Shown piece after piece: positions 15,039-23,175 of a stretch of DNA of 23,180 nucleotides. The position numbers and the translations under genes were made by a program. Each line of letters begins with the position of its first letter. The stretch's first letter is position 1. The stretch comes from Virgibacillus salarius (lineage in GTDB: Bacteria > Bacillota > Bacilli > Bacillales > Amphibacillaceae), in contig NZ_BAAACY010000172.1 in assembly GCF_039521925.1 (NCBI RefSeq), forward strand, positions 1 through 23,180. The letters run 5' to 3'. The notes under the pieces were generated by a model that searched no databases, had not been told where the DNA came from, and worked only from the letters and a program-made list of their open reading frames with translations.

Positions 15039-16706
15039 GTGAGTAATTTTTCTAGTCACGAACGCAATCAGCGATTAACAAAGATGGAAAATACAGAGTT
15101 AGATTTACTAGTTATTGGTGGTGGAATTACAGGATCAGGTATTGCTTTAGATGCTGTAACTAGAGGATTAACAACAGGGCTAGTAGAAATGCAGGACTTT
15201 GCAGCTGGAACCTCCAGTAGATCAACGAAATTAGTACATGGTGGACTACGTTACTTAAAACAATTTGAAGTAAAGATGGTTGCAGAAGTTGGAAAGGAAA
15301 GGGCCATCGTTTATGAAAATGGTCCACACGTAACCACACCTGAATGGATGATGCTACCATTCCATAAAGGTGGCACATTTGGTCCATTTACTACTAATAT
15401 TGGATTACGCGTCTATGACTTTCTAGCAGGAGTTAAAAAAGGGGAACGCCGGAAGATGTTTAACCCAGAAGTAGCGCTAGAGAAGGAGCCTCTTGTTAAG
15501 AAGGAAAATTTAAGAGGCGCGGGTTATTATGTTGAATACAAAACAGATGATGCGCGACTTACCATTGAAGTATTAAAAAAAGCCGTGCAAAAAGGAGTAC
15601 TTGCGGCAAACTATACTAAAGTGGTTGAATTTATTTACAATGATAAAAACCGCGTAAAAGGTGTTGTCGTAGAAGATCAGATCAGTGGAGAACAGTATCG
15701 CATTTTTGCTAAAAAAATTATTAATGCAGGTGGACCGTGGGTCGATAATTTAAGAGAAAAAGATGGATCGAAAAAAGGCAAAGCATTACACTTAACAAAA
15801 GGGATTCATTTGGTGTTCCCGAAAGAAGTCTTCCCTTTACAGCAAGCGATTTATTTTGATACACCTGATGGACGGATGATTTTCGCTATTCCTAGAGAAA
15901 ACATCACCTATGTAGGCACAACGGATACTAGTTATAAAGGAGACATCGCTAATCCCAAAATGACAGTCGAGGATCGTGACTATCTAATTGATGCGATTCA
16001 TTATATGTTCCCTTCCTTAAACATTACAGCGGATCATGTCGAATCAAGTTGGGCTGGTTTACGTCCGTTGATTGCAGAAGAGGGGACAGATAATCCAAGT
16101 GAGATTTCACGGAAAGATGAAATTTTTGTTTCTGATTCTGGTTTAATATCCATGGCTGGAGGTAAATTAACTGGATATCGAAAAATGGCAGAACAAGCTG
16201 TTAATACAGTAACAAAACAGCTTCAAGAAGAAGAAGGTATCATGTATTCGAAATCAGATACAGTACATTTACCAATCGCAGGAGGAGAAGTTGGCGGTTC
16301 TAAAGGCTTCAAAAAGTATTTAGAGAGAAAAACCGCAGAAGCTGTAGCAGAAGGCTTAGATGAAGCAACTGCTATTTATTTAATTAAGAAGTATGGTGCT
16401 AATTTTGATGTTATTTTTGAGTTATATCAAACGAAGCAGGAGGAAGCGAAACAAGCAGAAATTGATCCAGTCGTTTTCGCTCAATTACTTTATGCGATGG
16501 AATATGAAGCTGCTTATAAACCAGTTGACTTCTTTATTAGACGTACAGGTGCGCTCTTCTTTGAAATAGAGTGGGTAAAATCACATCAGGAAAAAGTGAT
16601 TGACTACATGGCACGAACGTTAAATTGGACAGATGATCAAAAAGAAATGTTTACAGAGGAACTACAGCAGCTGCTATATGATGCTGTTCACCCTGTAGCA
16701 GAATAA
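15039..16706 (+). CDS. glpD: Aerobic glycerol-3-phosphate dehydrogenase
   Basis: GlpD is the membrane-associated FAD enzyme that oxidises glycerol-3-phosphate to dihydroxyacetone phosphate and passes electrons to menaquinone. The 555-residue protein begins with the FAD-binding fold, GGGITGSG at residues 27-34, and contains the substrate-site phrases TSSRSTKLVHGGLRYL and TYVGTTDTSY. A C-terminal helical domain follows. The GTG start at 15039 has GGGGAG (15024-15029) at good spacing. It has its own promoter and leader terminator, separate from glpFK, and its transcript ends at the hairpin 16723-16757. Confidence 0.98.
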   Translation: MSNFSSHERNQRLTKMENTELDLLVIGGGITGSGIALDAVTRGLTTGLVEMQDFAAGTSSRSTKLVHGGLRYLKQFEVKMVAEVGKERAIVYENGPHVTTPEWMMLPFHKGGTFGPFTTNIGLRVYDFLAGVKKGERRKMFNPEVALEKEPLVKKENLRGAGYYVEYKTDDARLTIEVLKKAVQKGVLAANYTKVVEFIYNDKNRVKGVVVEDQISGEQYRIFAKKIINAGGPWVDNLREKDGSKKGKALHLTKGIHLVFPKEVFPLQQAIYFDTPDGRMIFAIPRENITYVGTTDTSYKGDIANPKMTVEDRDYLIDAIHYMFPSLNITADHVESSWAGLRPLIAEEGTDNPSEISRKDEIFVSDSGLISMAGGKLTGYRKMAEQAVNTVTKQLQEEEGIMYSKSDTVHLPIAGGEVGGSKGFKKYLERKTAEAVAEGLDEATAIYLIKKYGANFDVIFELYQTKQEEAKQAEIDPVVFAQLLYAMEYEAAYKPVDFFIRRTGALFFEIEWVKSHQEKVIDYMARTLNWTDDQKEMFTEELQQLLYDAVHPVAE

Positions 16707-16722
16707 GGTAATAAATATAAAG

Positions 16723-16757
16723 CGGAGCATTGCAAAAAAGCTATGCTCTGTTTTTTT
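16723..16757 (+). terminator. Terminator after glpD
   Basis: An 11-position stem, CGGAGCATTGC (16723-16733) with GCTATGCTCTG (16740-16750), has one T-T mismatch, a loop of six A, and seven T after it. It lies 16 bases after the glpD stop. Confidence 0.92.
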
Positions 16758-16807
16758 ACGTCGTGGGGCTATTTTCTTATCACGCTATATAAATCACCTA
16801 GTAATTA

Positions 16808-16816
16808 TGGTATACT
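16808..16816 (+). promoter_or_regulatory. Extended -10 promoter element of the TPR gene
   Basis: TG-g-TATACT stands 34 bases before the start codon of the TPR gene and just after the glpD terminator. The -35 region is weak (TATAAA at 16788-16793). It would drive the TPR gene and probably trxB. Confidence 0.55.
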
Positions 16817-16849
16817 TTGTTCGTATGTTAACAAACTAGGGGGATATAC

Positions 16850-17863
16850 ATGCAACACGTTACAAATAATATAAATGGAAAACAAAACAACGTTCTCCCT
16901 TTTATTCCTGAAGGTGATTTTTATTTCACAAAAGGTGTAGAAGCATTTCAAAAAAGAAAATTTGATATAGCTGTTAAATGGTTAAAAAAGGCTGTTGAGA
17001 AAAAACCATCTGATGCATTGTACCAATGTCAGCTATCAATTATATATACTGAAATAGGTTCTTATCATGCTGCAAACCAATTGTTAACCAACGTATTACA
17101 ATCATCTGAATATGTTGATTGCTACTATTTACTAGCAAATAATTATGCACATTTAGGGTTATTAAACGACGCCAAAAAATATGCTGATTTGTATTTAGAA
17201 AAAGAACCTGAGGGTGATTTTAGTGAAGAAGCCTTTAGGTTATTAGAGCTGATCAATATTGAAGATGATGAAGATATCGATGACTGGGAATTGGAAGATG
17301 AGGATGAACTACTTATTTACCAAGAAACCGTATTCTATCATATGGAAAATATGGAATGGGATAAAGCTATTCCGGTATTAGAAGAAATGATGACTTTGTT
17401 TCCGGAACATAAAATGACAAAACATGATTATACTCAGGCATTATTTTTCTCTGGACATCCAGAAGAAGCTATTGAGATGGAATTAACTATGTTGAAGGAA
17501 GATCCTAATTCATTGTATAGCCATACAAATTTAGCTTTATTTTATTATCAAATTGGAGCACAAGAAGAATATGATTTGCATATTCAGACATTACTAAATG
17601 TATATCCAATTCATGAACAACAAAAACTGCGAATCGCTGTTACTTTATCAAGAACAGGTGAGCACGAAGCAGCGTATCCTCGTTTTTCGTCACTTGTCAA
17701 AGCGAAAGTAAAAGGACATCCCTCTTACTTCCGTTGGTATACCAAGTCTGCATATTATATTGGTGAACAAGAGAAAGCAACTGTTATTTGGCAAGAAGGC
17801 ATAAAAAAACACCCCAAATTAACCAAGGAGGAGGCGCCTTGGGAACAAAGTAGTAGGAATTGA
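16850..17863 (+). CDS. Tetratricopeptide repeat protein
   Basis: This 337-residue soluble protein is built of TPR-like helical pairs. The clearest are at about residues 24-57 (AFQKRKFDIAVKWLKKAVEK), 58-90 and 91-124, then more from about 155 to 320. An acidic linker at 138-153 (EDDEDIDDWELEDEDE) separates the two blocks. TPR proteins serve as scaffolds for protein contacts; the partner here is unknown. Its place just before trxB recalls Bacillus yvcD, but I do not assign the symbol firmly. AGGGGG (16838-16843) precedes ATG by six bases. No signal peptide is seen. Confidence 0.85.
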   Translation: MQHVTNNINGKQNNVLPFIPEGDFYFTKGVEAFQKRKFDIAVKWLKKAVEKKPSDALYQCQLSIIYTEIGSYHAANQLLTNVLQSSEYVDCYYLLANNYAHLGLLNDAKKYADLYLEKEPEGDFSEEAFRLLELINIEDDEDIDDWELEDEDELLIYQETVFYHMENMEWDKAIPVLEEMMTLFPEHKMTKHDYTQALFFSGHPEEAIEMELTMLKEDPNSLYSHTNLALFYYQIGAQEEYDLHIQTLLNVYPIHEQQKLRIAVTLSRTGEHEAAYPRFSSLVKAKVKGHPSYFRWYTKSAYYIGEQEKATVIWQEGIKKHPKLTKEEAPWEQSSRN

Positions 17864-17942
17864 GCATAATAATAGACGAAACACGTTGATTTTATTAAGC
17901 TTAGTATGGCTGAATTATTATAGTGAAAAAGGGGCGATATCG

Positions 17943-18896
17943 ATGTCCGAAAATCATATGTATGATGTTATTATTGCAGGGGCTGGTCCAGCTGGGATGA
18001 CTGCAGCGGTCTATGCTTCTCGAGCTAATTTGGAGACATTAATGATCGAGAGAGGAATTCCCGGTGGCCAAATGGCAAATACCGAGGATGTTGAAAATTA
18101 TCCAGGTTATGATCATATTTTAGGACCGGATCTTTCTAATAAGATGTTTGAGCATGCAAAAAAATTCGGTGCAGAGTATGCGTATGGTGATATTAAAGAA
18201 GTTATCGATCATGGAGACTATAAAACAATCGTAGCAGGAAATAAAGAATACAACACGAGAGCACTAATCATTACTACTGGAGCACAATACAAAAAGCTGG
18301 GAATTCCAGGTGAAGAAGAATTGAGTGGTCGTGGTGTTTCCTATTGTGCGGTTTGTGATGGTGCATTCTTTAAAGAGAAAAATTTGATTGTTATTGGAGG
18401 AGGCGATTCGGCTGTAGAAGAAGGAATTTATTTAACACGATTCGCTGATAAGGTGACAGTTGTGCATCGTCGTGACGCTTTACGTGCCCAACGTATTCTA
18501 CAAGATCGCGCTTTTGATAATGAAAAGATTGACTTCATTTGGGACACTGTTGTGGAAAAAATTAATGAAGATGGCGGAAAAGTTGGAAGTGCAACTTTGA
18601 AAAACAATAAAACGGGAGAAACATACGAGCATTCTATTGATGGAGTGTTTGTATATATTGGAATGGTCCCTTTAAGTGAACCATTTAAATCGTTAGGAAT
18701 TACAAATGATGAAGGCTATATACCAACAAACGAAAATATGGAAACGACGATTCCTGGTATCTTTGCTGCAGGAGATATTCGTGATAAGACATTACGTCAA
18801 ATTGTGACTGCTACTGGAGATGGAAGTATTGCAGCTGAAGCAGCGATTAAGTATGTGGAAGATCTACAAGAAGAACTAAAAACCACAAATTCCTAG
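17943..18896 (+). CDS. trxB: Thioredoxin-disulfide reductase
   Basis: TrxB is the NADPH-dependent flavoenzyme that reduces oxidised thioredoxin. The 317-residue protein has the FAD motif GAGPAG at 13-18, the redox pair Cys135-Ala-Val-Cys138 (SYCAVCDG), the NADPH motif GGGDSA at 152-157 and the C-terminal FAD segment FAAGDIRD. ATG 17943 follows AAGGGG (17929-17934) at eight bases. Upstream in-frame codons back to 17886 would add 19 residues with no family support and bury the ribosome binding site. It lies about 80 bases after the TPR gene with no terminator between. Confidence 0.98.
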   Translation: MSENHMYDVIIAGAGPAGMTAAVYASRANLETLMIERGIPGGQMANTEDVENYPGYDHILGPDLSNKMFEHAKKFGAEYAYGDIKEVIDHGDYKTIVAGNKEYNTRALIITTGAQYKKLGIPGEEELSGRGVSYCAVCDGAFFKEKNLIVIGGGDSAVEEGIYLTRFADKVTVVHRRDALRAQRILQDRAFDNEKIDFIWDTVVEKINEDGGKVGSATLKNNKTGETYEHSIDGVFVYIGMVPLSEPFKSLGITNDEGYIPTNENMETTIPGIFAAGDIRDKTLRQIVTATGDGSIAAEAAIKYVEDLQEELKTTNS

Positions 18897-19194
18897 CTAT
18901 TAAGAGGGTACTATAGAGAATAAATGAGCGATCACACCGGTAAAAGTCTAACTGGAGAATTACAATAGAACCTACCTTTGTGCTCTCTTTCAATGGAAAA
19001 GTTGAACTGATCGTGTTCATGATGAAACATCGGTGGGGACGACGAAATTTCACCATGGATAAAGCTTTACTTTATAAAGAAAAATTTACCAATAGTAATT
19101 GGTTCTTAATCCTGTTGTAATATGTTCGAAATAATCATGGGTTATAATTAGAAGTAACTAATTGACCCCCTTTTAATAGATAGATTAGTTTTTG
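18897..19194. other. Unexplained stretch after trxB
   Basis: About 300 bases between the trxB stop and the terminator at 19195 contain no recognised gene. One + strand frame is open from about 18941 to a TAA near 19117, without a ribosome binding site. Small local inverted repeats occur, for example GATG-aaa-CATC near 19020 and AACTAAT (19156-19162) with ATTAGTT (19184-19190). It may be a long 3' untranslated region, a decayed gene or a small RNA. Confidence 0.5.
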
Positions 19195-19225
19195 GCACAG
19201 GTGTGAAAACCTGTGCTCTTTTTTT
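19195..19225 (+). terminator. Terminator of the trxB unit
   Basis: A perfect 8-bp stem, GCACAGGT (19195-19202) with ACCTGTGC (19209-19216), closes a 6-base loop and is followed by a T-rich run with seven T at 19219-19225. It is the first strong terminator after trxB, nearly 300 bases past the stop. Confidence 0.92.
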
Positions 19226-19275
19226 GTCGAAATCCCCATTATATTGTATACATATAGTCTCATAAATCAGTCGTA

Positions 19276-19304
19276 TGGAAGTTTAATTCGTAAACTAGTA
19301 TAAT
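19276..19304 (+). promoter_or_regulatory. Candidate promoter of the yvcI-rapZ-yvcK-whiA operon
   Basis: A perfect TATAAT at 19299-19304 stands about 48 bases before yvcI. The hexamer 17 bases upstream, TGGAAG (19276-19281), is a poor -35. Position after the trxB terminator supports a promoter here. Confidence 0.45.
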
Positions 19305-19351
19305 AAAAGAAATGGAATTTAGTTGTTCCTCTTCATACGGGGTGATTTGTA

Positions 19352-19816
19352 ATGCAACAGGTAACGAATTGCATAGTAATAGATAATAACCATATATTAG
19401 TACTAAAAAAGCCAAGGCATGGCTGGTATGCTATTCCTGGAGGAAAAAAGGAACAAGGAGAAACGATCCAGGAATCTGTTATTCGAGAATATAGAGAAGA
19501 AACAGCATTAGTGCTCAAAAATCCAAAATTAGCAGGTGTTTTCACATTTTCTATTATGGAAGGACAAACACTTATAAAGGAATGGATGATGTATACGTTT
19601 ATATGCCGCAAGTACAGTGGTGAACTTACGGCATATTGTCGAGAAGGTGAATTAGAATGGGTCCCCGTAAATCAAGTTTTAGATTTACCGATGGCAGAAG
19701 GGGATCAAATGATTTATAAATATCTGCTTGCTAATGAGCAAGTCGTGTCGGGGGCCTTTTCATATACAGCTAAAGACGAACTAATTAATTTTCGGATTGA
19801 TCCTATAGAGCAGTAG
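19352..19816 (+). CDS. yvcI: Nudix hydrolase YvcI
   Basis: This 154-residue protein is a Nudix-fold hydrolase, likely acting on a nucleoside di- or triphosphate derivative; the substrate is not known. The Nudix box lies at residues 31-53: G31-x5-E37-x7-R45-E46-x2-E49-E50. The usual hydrophobic residue after RE is Tyr47 and the usual glycine after the second EE is Ala52, both mild departures; the catalytic glutamates are present. The preceding PGGK phrase is standard. GGGGTGA (19339-19345) precedes ATG. It leads the yvcI-rapZ-yvcK-whiA cluster, as in Bacillus. Confidence 0.9.
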   Translation: MQQVTNCIVIDNNHILVLKKPRHGWYAIPGGKKEQGETIQESVIREYREETALVLKNPKLAGVFTFSIMEGQTLIKEWMMYTFICRKYSGELTAYCREGELEWVPVNQVLDLPMAEGDQMIYKYLLANEQVVSGAFSYTAKDELINFRIDPIEQ

Positions 19817-19841
19817 GATTTAGGTAAAGGGGAGATACAAA

Positions 19842-20726
19842 ATGAGAAATGGAGAACAAGAAACAAAGTTGGTTATCATTACAGGGATGTCTGGAGCTGG
19901 GAAAACAGTAGCTGTTCAAAGCTTTGAAGACTTAGGATACTATTGCGTAGATAACTTACCTCCTACATTACTACCGAAATTTATTGAGCTAATGAAGGAT
20001 TCTACGAACAACATACAAAAAGTAGCTCTAGTTATGGACTTACGAGCTAGGGAGTTTTTTGATACGTTATTTGAGGCACTAGACGTATTGGCTAAAGAAG
20101 ATTGGCTTGAAGAACATATCTTATTTTTGGATGCAAAGGACGAAAAATTAGTAAGTAGGTATAAAGAAACGAGGCGTTCTCATCCCTTAGATGTTGGTGG
20201 TCTTCCGCTAAATGGTATTAGGCAGGAAAGAGAAATTCTTGATGAATTAAGAGGAAGAGCTCAGCGAATAATCGATACGACAAACTTAAAGCCTAAGGAT
20301 CTACGAGAAAAGATTGTTCAAAAATATTCAGAGGAAAGGCAAGAAGTATTTTCTGTTCATATGGTCTCGTTCGGCTTCAAATATGGTCTGCCAATTGATG
20401 CAGATCTGGTGTTTGACGTCCGCTTTTTACCTAATCCTCACTATGTCGCAAATTTACAGCCCTTAACGGGGCTTAATGCAGATGTTGCTTCCTATGTATT
20501 TAAATGGACAGATACACAGAAATTTAATGCTAAAGTATTAGATCTTTTACAATTTATGCTCCCTCAATATAAAAAAGAAGGTAAATCACAATTAGTAGTT
20601 GCAATTGGATGTACGGGGGGACAGCATCGCTCTGTTGCACTTTCAGAGTACTTTGCCAAAGAGCTATCTTCTCAATATATTACTCATGTCAGCCATCGTG
20701 ACATCGATAAAAGAAAGGGATATTAA
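19842..20726 (+). CDS. rapZ: RNase adapter/nucleotide-binding protein RapZ (YvcJ)
   Basis: This P-loop protein binds and hydrolyses nucleotides. Its enterobacterial relative RapZ controls GlmS through small-RNA decay; the Bacillus homologue YvcJ affects competence, and its partner in Firmicutes is not settled. Walker A GMSGAGKT is at residues 15-22. The C-terminal domain with the conserved phrase IGCTGGQHRSV starts at 255. The length of 294 is normal. AAGGGGAG (19827-19834) precedes ATG by seven bases. yvcK begins two bases after its stop, so the two are translationally linked. Confidence 0.95.
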   Translation: MRNGEQETKLVIITGMSGAGKTVAVQSFEDLGYYCVDNLPPTLLPKFIELMKDSTNNIQKVALVMDLRAREFFDTLFEALDVLAKEDWLEEHILFLDAKDEKLVSRYKETRRSHPLDVGGLPLNGIRQEREILDELRGRAQRIIDTTNLKPKDLREKIVQKYSEERQEVFSVHMVSFGFKYGLPIDADLVFDVRFLPNPHYVANLQPLTGLNADVASYVFKWTDTQKFNAKVLDLLQFMLPQYKKEGKSQLVVAIGCTGGQHRSVALSEYFAKELSSQYITHVSHRDIDKRKGY

Positions 20727-20728
20727 TT

Positions 20729-21694
20729 ATGAGTGAAGAAACCCTGCCGCGTGTTGTAGTTGTTGGGGGCGGAACAGGAATGCCAGTTTTACTACGTGGC
20801 TTAAAAGATCTGCCTATTCAATTAACGGCACTTGTGACGGTAGCTGATGATGGCGGCAGTACAGGTAGATTACGAAATGAAATGGCAATTCCAGCTCCTG
20901 GTGATATTCGTAATGTAATTGCTGCACTATCAGATGCAGAACCAATGCTCATCGAGTTATTCCAGCATCGCTTTAGTGTTGGTAATGGATTATCCGGCCA
21001 TTCCATGGGAAATTTGCTACTTGCTGCAATGACATCAATTACAGGTAATTTTAATATGGGAATTCGTGAGATCTCACGTGTTTTAAATGTCAAAGGGAAG
21101 ATTTACCCTATTTCCAATGATAACATGTCATTACATGCGGAGATGGAGGATGGCACTATTATTTCAGGTGAATCAAATATTCCATTATCAAAGAAAAGAA
21201 TTGAGCGTGTGTTTTTAAGCCCACAACCTGTTCAACCACTACCAAATGCAGTCCGTGCCTTAAAAAAGGCAGATCTAATTGTTATTGCTCCTGGTAGCTT
21301 ATACACAAGTATAATGCCGACAATCATTATGCCACAAATTGATGAAGCTATCCGTCATACAACAGGTCAGGTAGTTTATGTTTGTAACGTTATGACACAG
21401 GCTGGAGAAACAACAGGTTATACAGCAGCAGACCATGTTCAGGCAATACGAGATCATATTGGTGAAAAGAGTGTTGATGCAATTGTGGTGCATAATGAAC
21501 CAATAGAGCAGACGGTTCGTGATATGTATGCGGAGGAAAATGCAGCTCCGGTTATTTATGATACAGATCGTTTATTAGAAATGGGCTTAAGAATTATTGA
21601 AGGGGATATAATTGATCCAACTCAATCTACATTACGACATGATAATCATAAAGTTGCATCATTATTATATTCTATTTTAAAAAATAATGGATAG
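20729..21694 (+). CDS. yvcK: YvcK family protein (gluconeogenesis factor/morphogenesis)
   Basis: YvcK proteins are related to CofD/UPF0052. In Bacillus subtilis YvcK binds UDP-sugars, is needed for growth on gluconeogenic carbon sources and for normal cell shape, and is phosphorylated by PrkC. The 321-residue protein shows the glycine-rich N-terminal phrase VVVVGGGTGMPVLLRGL with GGGTG at 13-17, then VTVADDGGSTGRLR and the phrase APGSLYTSI. ATG 20729 stands two bases after rapZ with AAAGGGA inside the rapZ end. It lacks any sign of damage. Confidence 0.95.
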   Translation: MSEETLPRVVVVGGGTGMPVLLRGLKDLPIQLTALVTVADDGGSTGRLRNEMAIPAPGDIRNVIAALSDAEPMLIELFQHRFSVGNGLSGHSMGNLLLAAMTSITGNFNMGIREISRVLNVKGKIYPISNDNMSLHAEMEDGTIISGESNIPLSKKRIERVFLSPQPVQPLPNAVRALKKADLIVIAPGSLYTSIMPTIIMPQIDEAIRHTTGQVVYVCNVMTQAGETTGYTAADHVQAIRDHIGEKSVDAIVVHNEPIEQTVRDMYAEENAAPVIYDTDRLLEMGLRIIEGDIIDPTQSTLRHDNHKVASLLYSILKNNG

Positions 21695-21723
21695 CTAAGA
21701 ATACAAGTAAAGGGGGGATATGA

Positions 21724-22668
21724 TTGTCTTTTGCTTCTGAGATAAAAAAGGAATTAACAGCCATCGATATAGATGATTGCTGTATGCATGCAGAATTGGC
21801 TGCACTCATCCGTATGAATGGAGCGATATCCCTATCCAAGCAAGAATACACCTTAGACGTACAGACGGAGAACGCAGCTATTGCGAGAAGAATTTATACA
21901 TTAATTAAGTCAACATATGCTCTACCTGTAGAGTTATTAGTACGCAAAAAAATGAAATTAAAGAAAAATAATGTTTATATTGTTCGGCTAAAGGAAGATG
22001 TGCGTTCTTTATTAAAGGATTTAAATATATTGCAAGAGCCCTATACCTTTACAAGGAATATATCCGAGAGATACGTAAAAAAATCTTGTTGCAAGCGTGC
22101 CTATTTACGTGGAGCGTTTCTTGCAGGTGGCTCCATTAATAATCCGGAGACATCTTCCTATCATTTGGAAGTATTTAACTTTTATCAGGAGCATAATGAT
22201 GCACTTTGTGATTTACTTAATGCGTTTGATTTACATGCTCGTAAGCTGGAAAGGAAAAATGGATATATCGTATATATGAAAGAAGCAGAAAAGATTACGG
22301 AATTTCTTAGCATTATCGGTGCACATAATGCTTTATTTAAGTTTGAGGATGTACGAATTGTGCGTGATATGAGAAACTCTGTTAATCGACTTGTTAATTG
22401 TGAAACGGCTAATTTAAATAAAACGATTGGTGCAGCATTTCGTCAAATAGAAAACATTAACCTAATTGAACGTACAGTTGGTTTAGATCAGTTACCGGAA
22501 AAACTCAGGGAAATCGCAGTTTTACGTGTAAAGCATCAGGATGTCTCCCTAAAGGAGCTTGGTGAATTAGTTACAAGTGGTAAAATATCAAAATCAGGTG
22601 TAAACCATCGCTTGAAAAAAATCGATGCTTTTGCTGAAAAAATTAAAAAAGGTGAAGTTTTACAGTAA
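21724..22668 (+). CDS. whiA: DNA-binding protein WhiA
   Basis: WhiA joins a LAGLIDADG-homing-endonuclease-like N-terminal domain to a C-terminal helix-turn-helix. It is a sporulation regulator in actinomycetes and affects cell division and chromosome segregation in Bacillus. The 314-residue protein has the degenerate LAGLIDADG segment LRGAFLAGGSIN at residues 128-139 and the helix-turn-helix near the end (LKELGELVTSGKISKSGVNH). The TTG start at 21724 has AAAGGGGGG just upstream, six bases away; an ATG at 21720 is out of frame and stops quickly. The N-terminus MSFASEIKKEL matches the family, confirming TTG. Confidence 0.96.
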   Translation: MSFASEIKKELTAIDIDDCCMHAELAALIRMNGAISLSKQEYTLDVQTENAAIARRIYTLIKSTYALPVELLVRKKMKLKKNNVYIVRLKEDVRSLLKDLNILQEPYTFTRNISERYVKKSCCKRAYLRGAFLAGGSINNPETSSYHLEVFNFYQEHNDALCDLLNAFDLHARKLERKNGYIVYMKEAEKITEFLSIIGAHNALFKFEDVRIVRDMRNSVNRLVNCETANLNKTIGAAFRQIENINLIERTVGLDQLPEKLREIAVLRVKHQDVSLKELGELVTSGKISKSGVNHRLKKIDAFAEKIKKGEVLQ

Positions 22669-22671
22669 TTG

Positions 22672-22700
22672 TTTAATTTGATTACCATTCATGATATAAT
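22672..22700 (+). promoter_or_regulatory. Candidate promoter of crh
   Basis: An extended -10 TG-a-TATAAT (22692-22700) follows TTTAAT (22672-22677) with a 17-base spacer, just after the whiA stop. It would start transcription near 22706, giving crh its own message with a leader of about 125 bases. Confidence 0.6.
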
Positions 22701-22739
22701 ACGGATAATTTAAAATCTTGTAGTTTAATGTAGCCCTTC

Positions 22740-22769
22740 GTGATTCAGTGGGAAATTCCACTGAATCAC
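22740..22769 (+). other. Perfect hairpin in the crh leader
   Basis: GTGATTCAGTGG (22740-22751) pairs perfectly with CCACTGAATCAC (22758-22769) around the 6-base loop GAAATT. No T run follows (CATATTTCG), so it is not a typical Rho-independent terminator. It lies between the candidate crh promoter and its start codon. It could be a weak whiA terminator, an RNA-stabilising stem or a palindromic protein-binding site. Confidence 0.7.
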
Positions 22770-22831
22770 CATATTTCGTTCTATTTATGTAATATTTGAT
22801 AGCGTTTTCATTTAAAGGGAGGATGAGGTAT

Positions 22832-23086
22832 TTGGTTGAGAGGTCAATTAAGGTGGAACTGACAACTGGCTTACAAGCGAGACCTGCAGCAGAATTTGTA
22901 CAGGAGGCTAACCGATATACATCTCATATATTTCTTGAGAAAAATGGTAAAAAAGTGAATGCAAAGAGTATCATGGGCTTGATGAGCTTAGCGATAACTA
23001 CTGGAGAACAGATTACGTTGATCGCAGAAGGAGCAGATGAAGAAGCAGCATTGTCACAACTTACTTCCTTTGTTGCCAAAAAGTAA
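22832..23086 (+). CDS. crh: Catabolite repression HPr-like protein Crh
   Basis: Crh is the HPr paralogue that works only in regulation. HprK/P phosphorylates its Ser46, and P-Ser-Crh serves as a CcpA corepressor. The PTS histidine 15 is replaced by Gln15 (TGLQARPAA), the mark of Crh, so it cannot carry sugar phosphate. Ser46 lies in NAKSIMGLMS. TTG 22832 gives 84 residues and puts Gln15 and Ser46 at their classical numbers. GGGAGG (22817-22822) is nine bases upstream. Starting at TTG 22796 or ATG 22823 would add residues that family members lack. It follows whiA as in Bacillus, but after about 160 bases. Confidence 0.97.
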   Translation: MVERSIKVELTTGLQARPAAEFVQEANRYTSHIFLEKNGKKVNAKSIMGLMSLAITTGEQITLIAEGADEEAALSQLTSFVAKK

Positions 23087-23128
23087 TAAAAAATCCCTTT
23101 CTTTTTGTGTAGGCCACTGAAAAAGTCC

Positions 23129-23175
23129 AAAAAAGATATGATTTCCATTTTATTATGGGATTCATATCTTTTTTT
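23129..23175 (+). terminator. Terminator-like hairpin after crh
   Basis: A roughly 20-position stem pairs 23129-23148 with 23155-23174, with one T-T mismatch and one T-G pair. It contains AGATATGA on the left and TCATATCT on the right, and ends in a run of seven T. The A-rich left flank makes it look bidirectional. It lies about 40 bases after the crh stop and may instead belong to a mobile-element end (see findings). Confidence 0.7.

Noticed and set aside
19020..19050. A resemblance to the T-box core (GGTGG-AC-CG) after trxB
   Set aside because: The T-box consensus AGGGTGGNACCGCG is not met, no stem I is visible, and the following gene yvcI is not an amino-acid gene.
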